A stretch of DNA of 5,950 nt from Oscillospiraceae bacterium. Its GTDB lineage: Bacteria > Bacillota > Clostridia > Oscillospirales > UBA929. The position numbers and the translations under genes are program-made. The DNA is taken from positions 1 through 5,950 of the forward strand of contig WRLJ01000114.1 in assembly GCA_009777685.1 (NCBI GenBank). The letters run 5' to 3'. This document shows, piece after piece, positions 1 through 5,610 of the stretch (position 1 is the first letter of the stretch; each line of letters begins with the position of its first letter). A model generated the notes under the pieces. The model made no database searches, was not told the DNA's origin, and worked only from the letters and a program-made list of their open reading frames with translations.

Positions 1-180
1 GACCCGCGAGAGGGGCTGGGGGACTGCCAAGTCCCCCAGTGGGGGGCTCCGGGGGAGACCTCCCCCGGAAATGCCTGAACACCACCCAAACCAACAGCCG
101 CACGGGCAAACGGTGAAAGCCGTTCCCCCAAAGTTTGCGGATAACCTGCGGGACGCCGAGGTCTGCGTCCCCTACAGGGT
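1..180. repeat. Palindrome-rich non-coding stretch
   Basis: No convincing gene is visible here. Three strong stem-loops are. Bases 16-25 (CTGGGGGACT) pair with 30-39 around a GCCA loop. Bases 49-56 (CCGGGGGA) pair with 61-68 around a GACC loop. Bases 150-156 (GGGACGC) pair with 165-171 (GCGTCCC) and run into CCCTACAGGG. The third has the same form as the CGTAGGGG palindromes at 3714-3943, in inverted orientation. One reading frame is open from the window edge to the TGA at 205-207 (ATG at 71), but its product is low-complexity and resembles no family I know. This is probably extragenic repeat DNA. Confidence 0.6.
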
Positions 181-259
181 GTGTGCACTAGGACGGAATT
201 TAGATTGACGTGCCCAAAAAGCCGCCGCCACAACCCCAAACCAACCAGCAGACGGGCAA
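85..259 (+). repeat. Imperfect 25-bp direct repeat pair
   Basis: Bases 85-109 and 235-259 both begin CCCAAACCAAC and both end ACGGGCAA. I count 20 matches in 25 positions, offset by exactly 150 bp. The second copy lies just upstream of the chosen pgeF start. The first copy is next to a small hairpin (AACGG/CCGTT, 109-124). The second runs into GGGCA/TGCCC (254-266). This may be a local duplication of untranslated sequence; no function can be assigned. Confidence 0.45.
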
Positions 260-280
260 TTTGCCCCCCCTGCGCCAAAA

Positions 281-286
281 GGAAGA
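281..286 (+). promoter_or_regulatory. Shine-Dalgarno site setting the pgeF start
   Basis: The purine-rich GGAAGA follows AAAA and sits about five bases before the ATG at 291. No comparable site precedes the GTG at 210, and the 27 residues that start would add are Pro/Gln-rich and unlike the family. The ATG at 291 is therefore preferred. Confidence 0.6.
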
Positions 287-290
287 GACG

Positions 291-917
291 ATGCAGCCAA
301 CCGTGTTTTTTTCTCAAAAGCTCCCCCGCGAGGCGGAGGAACGGGAACGGGCGTTATCCCGCCTGTGCCCCGGCAAGCTGTGCCTGGCCGGGCAGGTCCA
401 CGGCGAGACCATCCTGTACGCGGACCACAATTATACCGCCCGCGCCGGGGACGCCCTGTACACGGACCTGCCGGGCGTGTTTGTGGGCGTCAAGACGGCC
501 GACTGCGTGCCGGTGCTGCTGACCTCCCGCGCGGCGGCCGCGGCGGTTCACGCCGGATGGCGCGGCACGGCCCGCCGGATCGCGGAGAAGACCGCGCGCC
601 TGCTGTGCGAAACCTACCGCCTTTCGCCGGAGGAAATCACGGCCCATATCGGCCCGTGCATCTGCCAGACCTGCTACGAGACGGACGGCGAGGTCGCCGA
701 AGCGCTCGGCCCGGAGGCGGCGGCGTACATCGCGCGGCGCGGCGCTAAATTCCACCCCGACCTGCGCGCGGTGAACGCCCATTGGCTGCGGAACATGGGA
801 CTGCGCGATATCCGCGTCAGCCCGGACTGCACGCGCTGTCTGGCGGACGTGTACTGGTCGCACCGGGCCCACGGGAGCGGCCGGGGGGTTCAGGTGAGCT
901 GGGCCGGGGACGGGTGA
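291..917 (+). CDS. pgeF: PgeF/YlmD-family laccase-domain protein (short form)
   Basis: A 208-residue protein of the YfiH/YlmD/PgeF family (DUF152, 'polyphenol oxidase' or laccase domain). Studied members are cytosolic zinc enzymes acting on purine nucleosides (phosphorylase and deaminase activities), and E. coli PgeF edits misincorporated residues in peptidoglycan precursors. Family motifs appear in order: QVHG (35-38), ALYTD (55-59), KTADCVPV (68-75), HAGWRGTA (87-94), IGPCI (120-124), CYE (128-130), DCT (179-181) and SHR (190-192). The expected metal ligands H37, C72 and H87 are all present. Family members usually run about 240-280 residues. Here FFSQK (6-10), which resembles the usual FSTR, is followed almost directly by the helix before QVHG, so the usual GG-S-LNL-GD segment is missing. 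The 3' end has no clear terminator. The next gene has its own promoter, so co-transcription is possible but not required. Family assignment is firm; the exact substrate is not. Confidence 0.9.
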   Translation: MQPTVFFSQKLPREAEERERALSRLCPGKLCLAGQVHGETILYADHNYTARAGDALYTDLPGVFVGVKTADCVPVLLTSRAAAAAVHAGWRGTARRIAEKTARLLCETYRLSPEEITAHIGPCICQTCYETDGEVAEALGPEAAAYIARRGAKFHPDLRAVNAHWLRNMGLRDIRVSPDCTRCLADVYWSHRAHGSGRGVQVSWAGDG

Positions 918-966
918 CCCTGCCTTTTGTTTTTCACGCCTCAGCCCTGCCCGATCACGCCCCCCC

Positions 967-995
967 TTGACAAGCCCGTTTCTTTCGCGTATAAT
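967..995 (+). promoter_or_regulatory. Consensus sigma-A promoter for the hppA leader
   Basis: TTGACA at 967-972 and TATAAT at 990-995 are both perfect consensus, separated by exactly 17 bp in GC-rich surroundings. Transcription would start near 1002, about 225 nt upstream of the hppA ATG. The promoter lies 50 bp after the pgeF stop and points the same way. Confidence 0.9.
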
Positions 996-1001
996 CAGGC
1001 C

Positions 1002-1094
1002 GAATCGAATATTGTTTCCGGTTGGGCAGGCAACTGCTTTCAAGTTTTGAGCTTTAGGGTGGAGAGCTCCTGGGCTCTTCGCGAGCCCTTTTTT
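1002..1094 (+). ncRNA. Structured leader with switchable terminator (candidate riboswitch)
   Basis: This is the first part of the hppA leader. GCAG (1026-1029) pairs with CTGC (1034-1037) around a GCAA (GNRA) tetraloop. TTG (1022-1024) and CAA (1041-1043) can extend that stem past a bulge. Three mutually exclusive hairpins follow: 1049-1055 with 1063-1069 (loop AGGGTGG), 1061-1067 with 1074-1080 (loop TCCTGG), and the terminator 1072-1077 with 1083-1088. The second would block the third, and the first would block the second. That is the logic of anti-antiterminator, antiterminator and terminator. I do not recognise a known class: I do not see the fluoride, SAM, TPP, c-di-GMP-I or purine core motifs. 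It could also be a free-standing RNA of about 93 nt. The ligand is unknown. Confidence 0.6.
1072..1094 (+). terminator. Intrinsic terminator inside the hppA leader
   Basis: GGGCTC (1072-1077) pairs with GAGCCC (1083-1088) around TTCGC, followed directly by six T (1089-1094). It lies downstream of the promoter at 967-995 and 132 bp before the hppA ATG. Transcripts from that promoter would therefore stop here unless the hairpin is prevented from forming, which points to attenuation rather than simple termination of pgeF. Confidence 0.85.
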
Positions 1095-1119
1095 CGCGGC
1101 AAGTGAGGAGGAATAGACA

Positions 1120-1221
1120 TTGCAGAGGAAATTGCCTCGCTGGGGTTGGGGCAGACCGCCCCCGCAGGAGGCACGGACGGTTTTTGAGGTCCCGGGGGGA
1201 TCCTATTACATTGAGGAGTGA
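1120..1221 (+). CDS. Possible 33-residue leader peptide upstream of hppA
   Basis: A TTG start at 1120 has a near-ideal Shine-Dalgarno site (GAGGAGG, 1105-1111) eight bases upstream. The frame runs 33 codons to a TGA at 1219-1221, five bases before the hppA ATG and overlapping the hppA ribosome binding site, as in translational coupling. The predicted peptide is Pro/Trp/Arg-rich at its start (QRKLPRWGWGRPPP) and resembles nothing I know. The same bases form a stem-loop (1134-1138 with 1168-1172, extended by 1140-1145 with 1161-1167), so a purely structural leader is an equal alternative. A second possible frame starts at ATT 1119 and ends at 1187. The call is tentative. Confidence 0.3.
   Translation: MQRKLPRWGWGRPPPQEARTVFEVPGGSYYIEE
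1134..1172 (+). other. Stem-loop in the distal hppA leader
   Basis: GCCTC (1134-1138) pairs with GAGGC (1168-1172). The stem continues with CTG (1140-1142) on CAG (1165-1167) and GGG (1143-1145) on CCC (1161-1163), with small bulges. It lies between the internal terminator and the hppA start. It is not followed at once by a T run (TTTTT begins eight bases later, at 1181), so it is unlikely to be an efficient terminator. It may modulate leader translation or RNA stability. Confidence 0.5.
1213..1218 (+). promoter_or_regulatory. Shine-Dalgarno site deciding the hppA start
   Basis: GAGGAG ends eight bases before the ATG at 1227. The upstream GTG at 1218 would overlap the site itself and cannot use it, so the ATG is chosen. 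Confidence 0.85.
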
Positions 1222-1226
1222 TCGTT

Positions 1227-3419
1227 ATGCTTTGGATAGCCATCTATTTAACAGGTCTCGGCGTTATTTTGTCCCTGATTTTCGCCTATTACAATTTCAG
1301 CAAAGGCAGCAAAATGGAACACGGCACACCGACCATGACGGAAATCGCCAACGCCATCCGCGAGGGCGCCAGCGCGTTTCTGAAACGGGAGTACACCACC
1401 TTTATCCCGATTCTCTCCGGCATCGCCGTACTGTTCGCCGTATTTTTCTCCGTATGGGCGGGGCTGGCGTTTTTTCTAGGCATGACCATGAGTTCCCTGG
1501 CCGGGCTGGTGGGCATGAAGGCCGCCGTCATCTACAATGAGCGCGTCGCCAATGAGGCGCGGCTCGGCGTCCAGCGGAAAGACCCCAACGCCCTGGGCAA
1601 AGCGCTCAACGTGGCGTTCCGGGGCGGGTCGGTCATGGGCCTGTCGGTGGGCGGGTTTGCCATGCTGGGCTTTTTGATTGTCTATCTGGTCGCGGGGATG
1701 GCGTTTCAGTTTGCCGACCCGGACAACATGGTGGAGGCAACCAGCTGGGTCGGCTTGAGGTTTGTCATGTTCCCGCAGATCATCTCCTGCTACTCGCTGG
1801 GATGCTCGGCTGTGGCGGTCTTCAACCGCCTTGGAGGCGGCATCTACACCAAAGGGGCCGACATGGGCGCGGACCTCGTCGGCAAGACCGAGCTGGGGTT
1901 CCCCGAGGACGACCCGCGCAACCCGGCGGTCATCGCCGACTGCGTGGGCGACAACGTGGCCGACTGCAACGGCAACGGCTCGGATTTGCTGGAAAGCACG
2001 ATTGGCGCCGTAGTGGCCTCGACCGTACTGCCCTCGACGCTCTACACCGCGGCGCTGAACACCTCCGCGCCCATTGACAAGGCCTTGATCAGCCGGATGA
2101 TGGAATTCCCGCTGGCGTATATCGGCGCGGGCCTGGTCGCCTGTGTGCTGGGCCTGTTCTACGTGCTGCTGCGCAAGCCGGGCAAACACCCGGCCCGGGA
2201 GCTGAACATCTCCCTCTGGAGCTCGGCGGGGATCATCGCCGTTTCCACGCTGGTGCTGTGCTACTATTTCTTCGCCGATCAGGACCTGTCCGGCGTCGGT
2301 TTCCGTTTCGGGTGGGTATCGCCCTGGCTGAGCGCCGCCGTGGGCATCGTCACCGGCATCGTTTTAGGCCTGCTGGCCGAGCGTTACACCAACGACAAAT
2401 ACAAGGAAACGCGGACCATCGCCGAGCTGGCCAAGAGAGGCCCGGCGCTGGTGGTGGTCGGCGGCACAAGCTCCGGATGGCGGAGCTGCCTGCCGACCTG
2501 CTCCGCGCTGGGCGGCGCGATCATCCTGTCGAGTTATTTCAGCGGCGTATACGGCTCGGCGCTGGCGGCGGTGGGGATGCTCTCCTTCGTCGTGGCCACG
2601 GTCACGGTGGATACCTTCGGTCCCATCTCGGACAACGCCGGCGGCATCTCCGAAATGGCGCGGCTTGGCCCGGAGGTGCGCGCCATCACGGACAGCCTGG
2701 ACTCCCAGGGCAATACGACGGCGGCCATCGGCAAGGGGTTTGCCATCGGCTCCGGCGTGCTGGCGGCCCTGGCGATGATGATGTCCTTCGCCAATCTGGG
2801 CGAAAACAAAGGGACGCTGGATATCATACACTATATCGCGCTGGGCGGCGCGTTCGTGGGCGTGGGCGTCATGCAGTGGCTGGCGGGCAATATGCTCAAC
2901 TCCGTCTGCCAAAACGCCGAGCAGATGGTAGACGAGGTCCGCAGGCAGGTCAAGGAGAACCCGAACATCATGACCGGGGAGGAAAAACCGGACTACAAGG
3001 CCTGCATTGACATCTGCACCCGGAACGCCATCGGCAAAATGCGCACGCCGGTGCTGGTGTCCATCCTGTCGCCCATCGTGGGCGGGTTCGTGTTCGGGCC
3101 GCTGTTCGTAGGCGGGTTCATCCTGGGGACGATCCTCGGCGCCACCGTCGTGGCCACCTCCACGGCCAACAGCGGCGGCGCGTGGGACAACGCGAAAAAA
3201 TACATCACCAGCATGAAGGGCCGCCTGATCCAGGAGTTCGGCGAGGAACGCTATCATGAAATCCACGCCGCCGGCGTGATCGGCGACACCGTGGGCGACG
3301 GATACAAGGACGTGGTTGGGCCAAACCAGGACATTATGATCAAAATGATGGCGACGGTCTCGGTCATTATGCTACCCGTCATGGAATCCTTCAACCTGAT
3401 TTCCCTGCTGCTGAACTGA
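1227..3419 (+). CDS. hppA: Membrane-bound ion-pumping pyrophosphatase, K+-dependent type
   Basis: This 730-residue, many-helix integral membrane enzyme hydrolyses pyrophosphate and drives H+ or Na+ across the cytoplasmic membrane. Length fits the family (about 660-770 residues). Hallmark motifs are present: GGGIYTK with DMGADLVGK (212-220), EDDPRNP (227-233), the Asp cluster D238-D242-D246-D253, DTFGPISDNAGG (462-473), GGAWDNAKKY (650-659), and GDTVGDGYKD (686-695). In GNTTAAIGKG (495-504), A499 and G502 are the residues of the K+-dependent subfamily, where K+-independent enzymes carry Lys and Thr. Whether H+ or Na+ is pumped cannot be settled by eye; many clostridial K+-dependent members pump Na+. 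Several normally conserved positions differ: IADC at 236-239 where IADN is usual, NGNGSD at 248-253 where AGMGAD is usual, and GTSSGWRSCLPTC at 413-425, where a GLxVGMxST-like stretch is expected. Expression is probably set by the promoter and attenuator in its leader. Confidence 0.97.
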   Translation: MLWIAIYLTGLGVILSLIFAYYNFSKGSKMEHGTPTMTEIANAIREGASAFLKREYTTFIPILSGIAVLFAVFFSVWAGLAFFLGMTMSSLAGLVGMKAAVIYNERVANEARLGVQRKDPNALGKALNVAFRGGSVMGLSVGGFAMLGFLIVYLVAGMAFQFADPDNMVEATSWVGLRFVMFPQIISCYSLGCSAVAVFNRLGGGIYTKGADMGADLVGKTELGFPEDDPRNPAVIADCVGDNVADCNGNGSDLLESTIGAVVASTVLPSTLYTAALNTSAPIDKALISRMMEFPLAYIGAGLVACVLGLFYVLLRKPGKHPARELNISLWSSAGIIAVSTLVLCYYFFADQDLSGVGFRFGWVSPWLSAAVGIVTGIVLGLLAERYTNDKYKETRTIAELAKRGPALVVVGGTSSGWRSCLPTCSALGGAIILSSYFSGVYGSALAAVGMLSFVVATVTVDTFGPISDNAGGISEMARLGPEVRAITDSLDSQGNTTAAIGKGFAIGSGVLAALAMMMSFANLGENKGTLDIIHYIALGGAFVGVGVMQWLAGNMLNSVCQNAEQMVDEVRRQVKENPNIMTGEEKPDYKACIDICTRNAIGKMRTPVLVSILSPIVGGFVFGPLFVGGFILGTILGATVVATSTANSGGAWDNAKKYITSMKGRLIQEFGEERYHEIHAAGVIGDTVGDGYKDVVGPNQDIMIKMMATVSVIMLPVMESFNLISLLLN

Positions 3420-3446
3420 CCGCTTGCGATACCGATACGACCCGAA

Positions 3447-3478
3447 AGAACCCCTCCGTGACGGAGGGGTTCTGTTTT
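3447..3478 (+). terminator. Intrinsic terminator of hppA
   Basis: A perfect 12-bp stem joins 3447-3458 (AGAACCCCTCCG) to 3462-3473 around a TGA loop, followed by GTTTTG. It begins 28 bp after the hppA stop. The near-symmetric stem has AGAA on the other side, so it may also slow transcription coming from the right. Confidence 0.9.
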
Positions 3479-3548
3479 GCCGTTTGCACAAACCTCTGTA
3501 AATATGGGCGGTTGCGGGGGTTGTTCGTGGCGTGTGCGGAACTTTGTC

Positions 3549-3656
3549 AATCCTCAGTCGGCTTCGCCGACAGCTCCTTTAGGAAAGGAGCCTTACAGGG
3601 CGCGCAAGCCTCCTTTCGTAAAGGAGGTGGCACGCCGCCAGGCGTGACGGAGGATT
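3549..3656. repeat. 108-bp MITE-like element made of four hairpins
   Basis: The element is bounded by the inverted ends AATCCTC (3549-3555) and GAGGATT (3650-3656). Inside are four perfect hairpins in a row: GTCGGC/GCCGAC (3557-3571), GCTCCTTT/AAAGGAGC (3573-3591), CCTCCTTT/AAAGGAGG (3609-3627) and CACGCC/GGCGTG (3631-3646). The second and third stems are near-copies. The left half (two hairpins) looks like an inverted, diverged version of the right half. No transposase is present, so this would be a non-autonomous element. I recall similar CTCCTTT-AAAGGAG repeats as common between genes in gut Clostridia. Transcribed, it would fold almost fully. Confidence 0.75.
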
Positions 3657-3713
3657 TTAGGGCGGGTTGCCATGCTTGGGGAATGGAACACGGCGCGATG
3701 TGTAATGGGGTGC

Positions 3714-3943
3714 GGCGCGATGTGGGCATCGCGCCCTACGCATGGCAGGGCGGAAACCCCGTAGGGGACGCGGCCCTCCGCGTCCCGCAAAATGTCCCCA
3801 TCGCACACGCCCAGACACGGCACGCCGTGTCCCTACGGCGGGGCGCAAAACCCCGTAGGGGCGACCGTCCCCGGTCGCCCGTGGTTGCCCATGCGCCGCG
3901 TTTGCCCGGTCGCACACGCCGTAGGGGCGATTTCCAATCGCCC
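3714..3943. repeat. Array of five CGTAGGGG-edged palindromes
   Basis: Five perfect stems of 7-9 bp with short loops lie in 230 bp: 3714-3722 with 3727-3735, 3765-3773 with 3778-3786, 3814-3820 with 3825-3831, 3859-3867 with 3872-3880, and 3925-3932 with 3936-3943. Each has a CCGTAGGGG or CCCTACG edge; the first and third point one way, the others the opposite way. The stem sequences differ between units (GCGCGATG, GACGCGG, ACACGG, GCGACCG, GCGATT) but remain self-complementary, so base pairing rather than sequence appears to be kept. Linkers also recur: AAACCCCGTAGGGG occurs twice and TCGCACACGCC twice. The exact repeat CGGCGCGATGTG at 3691-3702 and 3713-3724 precedes the array. No gene is supported in 3480-3999. 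Confidence 0.8.
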
Positions 3944-3999
3944 GCCGTTTCCCCGGTCGCGCACAATCGGCAACCCCGGCGCGCCGAGGTCGTCGCGTC

Positions 4000-5517
4000 C
4001 TACGAACCTGCCCGCGTCAATACCGCTGTTCCGTTCTCCCAGCTGGGGTTCAGGTTCAGGGCGCGGGCGACGTCGCCCAGCCCGAGGATGGTGCTGCCGC
4101 TGATGCCGTAGACGTTAACGGGGATTTCCGTTCCGTCCAGATATACCTTAATGTCGGGGTACAGCGTGGCCTCTACCGGCTCCGTGGGCATCGCGCCGGG
4201 GGTAGATGATCCGGCGGGTTTTGTGGTATCCAGCTGTACGGCCCCGTCCCAAGAGGCATTGATCCCCACGGCAATGGCCAGGTCGGACAGCCGCAGGTAG
4301 ATGTTGCCGTTGATCCCGTAGACCTCCACCGGAACCTTCACGCCGTCCAGTGTGACGCCTACGTTGGGGTAGGGGGTGGCTTGGGGGGTGGAGACGGGCG
4401 GCGCCGGATATATCCTGCGCGGAGCAACCCAGAACTCCACCCAAGCAATGGGCTGCCCCTCGTCGTCCCACTCGCTCTCTTCGCTATCCAACACCGAAAC
4501 CCACATACTTCCATCTTCTTTAATCGCCATGCAAGTGCTGCCCCACCAGTTCACATCCGCGCTTAACCAATCCGTATCTGTGCCCAGCTGGGCAGCTTGG
4601 AGTGTCGCTCCTCCATTTTCCCAGTCATAGTCATAGTCAAAAATCCAAAGGCTTCCATCGGCTTTAAGCGCCGCCGTAGCATGTCGGTTATTCCCTTCTC
4701 CGTTCCCAACAACGCTGATCCAATCGTTATCCGTATCAAACCGCTCCGCGTCAAAGCTTTCAACGCTGCCGTCGTCAGTCCAAAGCCAAGCCCAAAGGCT
4801 GCCGTCGGCCCTGATTGCCAATATCCCAGCGCCCACTGCCGCGTGAATCCAATCTGTATCCGTACCGAGTTGTCTTGGCAGAAATACCTCTGAGCGGTCG
4901 TAGTCCAGTGCTTTCCAGCACCAAAGGCTTCCATCGGCTTTGAGCGCGGCGGTAAGGATGAAACCCGAGGAAATGCTTGTCCAGTCATTGTCCGTGCCAA
5001 TGCGGACAGGCTCGAGCTTCATTTCGTCAAATGAATAATGATGTTTTCCCCAAGTCCACACGCTTCCGTCGGTTTTGAGGGCTGTGCTGACTGAGCCGTT
5101 TGGCGAAATGCCGGCCCAATCATTGTCTGTGCCGATTCGGACAGGTTCGTTTCTATCTGTCGTCGTGCCATCGCCAAGTTGACCATTGCTATTTCGTCCC
5201 CAAGCCCAAAGGCTGCCGTCGGTCTTAATGGCAAGGCTGTGAGCGCCGCCCGCCGACACGCTTTCCCAATTATAGTCTGTCCCGATTTGGACAGGCTCGG
5301 GATAGAGGAAAGACTGACCCCCGCTTCCCCATCCGCCGTACTGGTTTTCCCAAGTCCACAAGCTGCCGTCAGTTTTGATCGCGGCCGTGTGGTCCGCACC
5401 CACCGCAATGCTGCTGAAGCCAGGCTCGGTATTTGCGGCAAATGATACTGTCGCAGGAACAAGCGTCAGCAGCAGCGCCAGCGTCAGCGCCAGGAATAGG
5501 ATCCGTTTTTTCATCAT
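4000..5517 (-). CDS. Secreted RCC1-repeat beta-propeller protein with two stalk-type repeats
   Basis: A 505-residue exported protein. The start is the first of two ATGs (MMKKR), preceded by AAGAGGT at good spacing. Residues 1-28 form a signal peptide (KKR, Leu-rich core, SFAA cleavage region). Residues 34-369 hold seven RCC1-type repeats, each with an (A/L)IK-DGSLW-W core (near residues 47, 97, 147, 192, 235, 284, 332) and most closed by IGTDNDW or LGTDTDW. Seven repeats is the number that closes an RCC1 propeller. Only repeat 2 keeps the classic GRNSNGQLGDGTTT turn; the others are diverged there. A Pro/Thr linker (370-382) leads to two copies of a copper-amine-oxidase-N-like (stalk) motif at about 383-430 and 453-500, each with V-LDG--(I/V)PV-VYGI-G followed by (S/G)D(L/V)A and W. 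No sortase or membrane anchor is visible. Its role is unknown; surface binding or protein-protein contact is the usual inference. Its middle part is visibly less GC-rich than the neighbours. Confidence 0.85.
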   Translation of the reverse strand: MMKKRILFLALTLALLLTLVPATVSFAANTEPGFSSIAVGADHTAAIKTDGSLWTWENQYGGWGSGGQSFLYPEPVQIGTDYNWESVSAGGAHSLAIKTDGSLWAWGRNSNGQLGDGTTTDRNEPVRIGTDNDWAGISPNGSVSTALKTDGSVWTWGKHHYSFDEMKLEPVRIGTDNDWTSISSGFILTAALKADGSLWCWKALDYDRSEVFLPRQLGTDTDWIHAAVGAGILAIRADGSLWAWLWTDDGSVESFDAERFDTDNDWISVVGNGEGNNRHATAALKADGSLWIFDYDYDWENGGATLQAAQLGTDTDWLSADVNWWGSTCMAIKEDGSMWVSVLDSEESEWDDEGQPIAWVEFWVAPRRIYPAPPVSTPQATPYPNVGVTLDGVKVPVEVYGINGNIYLRLSDLAIAVGINASWDGAVQLDTTKPAGSSTPGAMPTEPVEATLYPDIKVYLDGTEIPVNVYGISGSTILGLGDVARALNLNPSWENGTAVLTRAGS

Positions 5518-5522
5518 ACATG

Positions 5523-5529
5523 ACCTCTT
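5523..5529 (-). promoter_or_regulatory. Shine-Dalgarno site of the RCC1 gene
   Basis: On the minus strand AAGAGGT lies five bases before the first ATG (5517) and eight before the second. It rules out the upstream in-frame start at 5628, whose extra 37 residues would bury the signal peptide. Confidence 0.75.
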
Positions 5530-5610
5530 TTCTTTTATTTCAGTATGGCTTTCAGGGCCGGCCCGGGAGCCAACCTGTCCGATGATTCTGCGCACAAATA
5601 AAGCGCACGC

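Noticed and set aside
210..290. GTG start at 210 for pgeF
   Set aside because: It adds 27 low-complexity Pro/Gln residues, lacks a good ribosome binding site, and overlaps a repeated untranslated segment.
354..1043. 229-codon open frame on the minus strand opposite pgeF
   Set aside because: It is Arg/Ala-rich shadow coding opposite a gene with clear family motifs, and no motif of its own is visible.
1002..1094. Fluoride riboswitch or T-box leader
   Set aside because: No GGNGATG-type fluoride core and no TGGNACCGCG T-box sequence; only a loose GGGTGG resemblance.
1218..1226. GTG start for hppA
   Set aside because: It overlaps the GAGGAG site that serves the ATG at 1227.
2457..2525. Paired frameshift inside hppA
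   Set aside because: Neither other frame gives a family-like sequence across this stretch, and the protein length is as expected.
3714..3943. CRISPR array
   Set aside because: Units are palindromes of differing sequence in both orientations with uneven spacing (about 45-65 bp); there is no constant repeat and no cas gene.
3458..4111. 217-codon plus-strand frame across the repeat region
   Set aside because: It is built almost wholly from palindromic repeats, begins inside the hppA terminator, and overlaps the end of the RCC1 gene.
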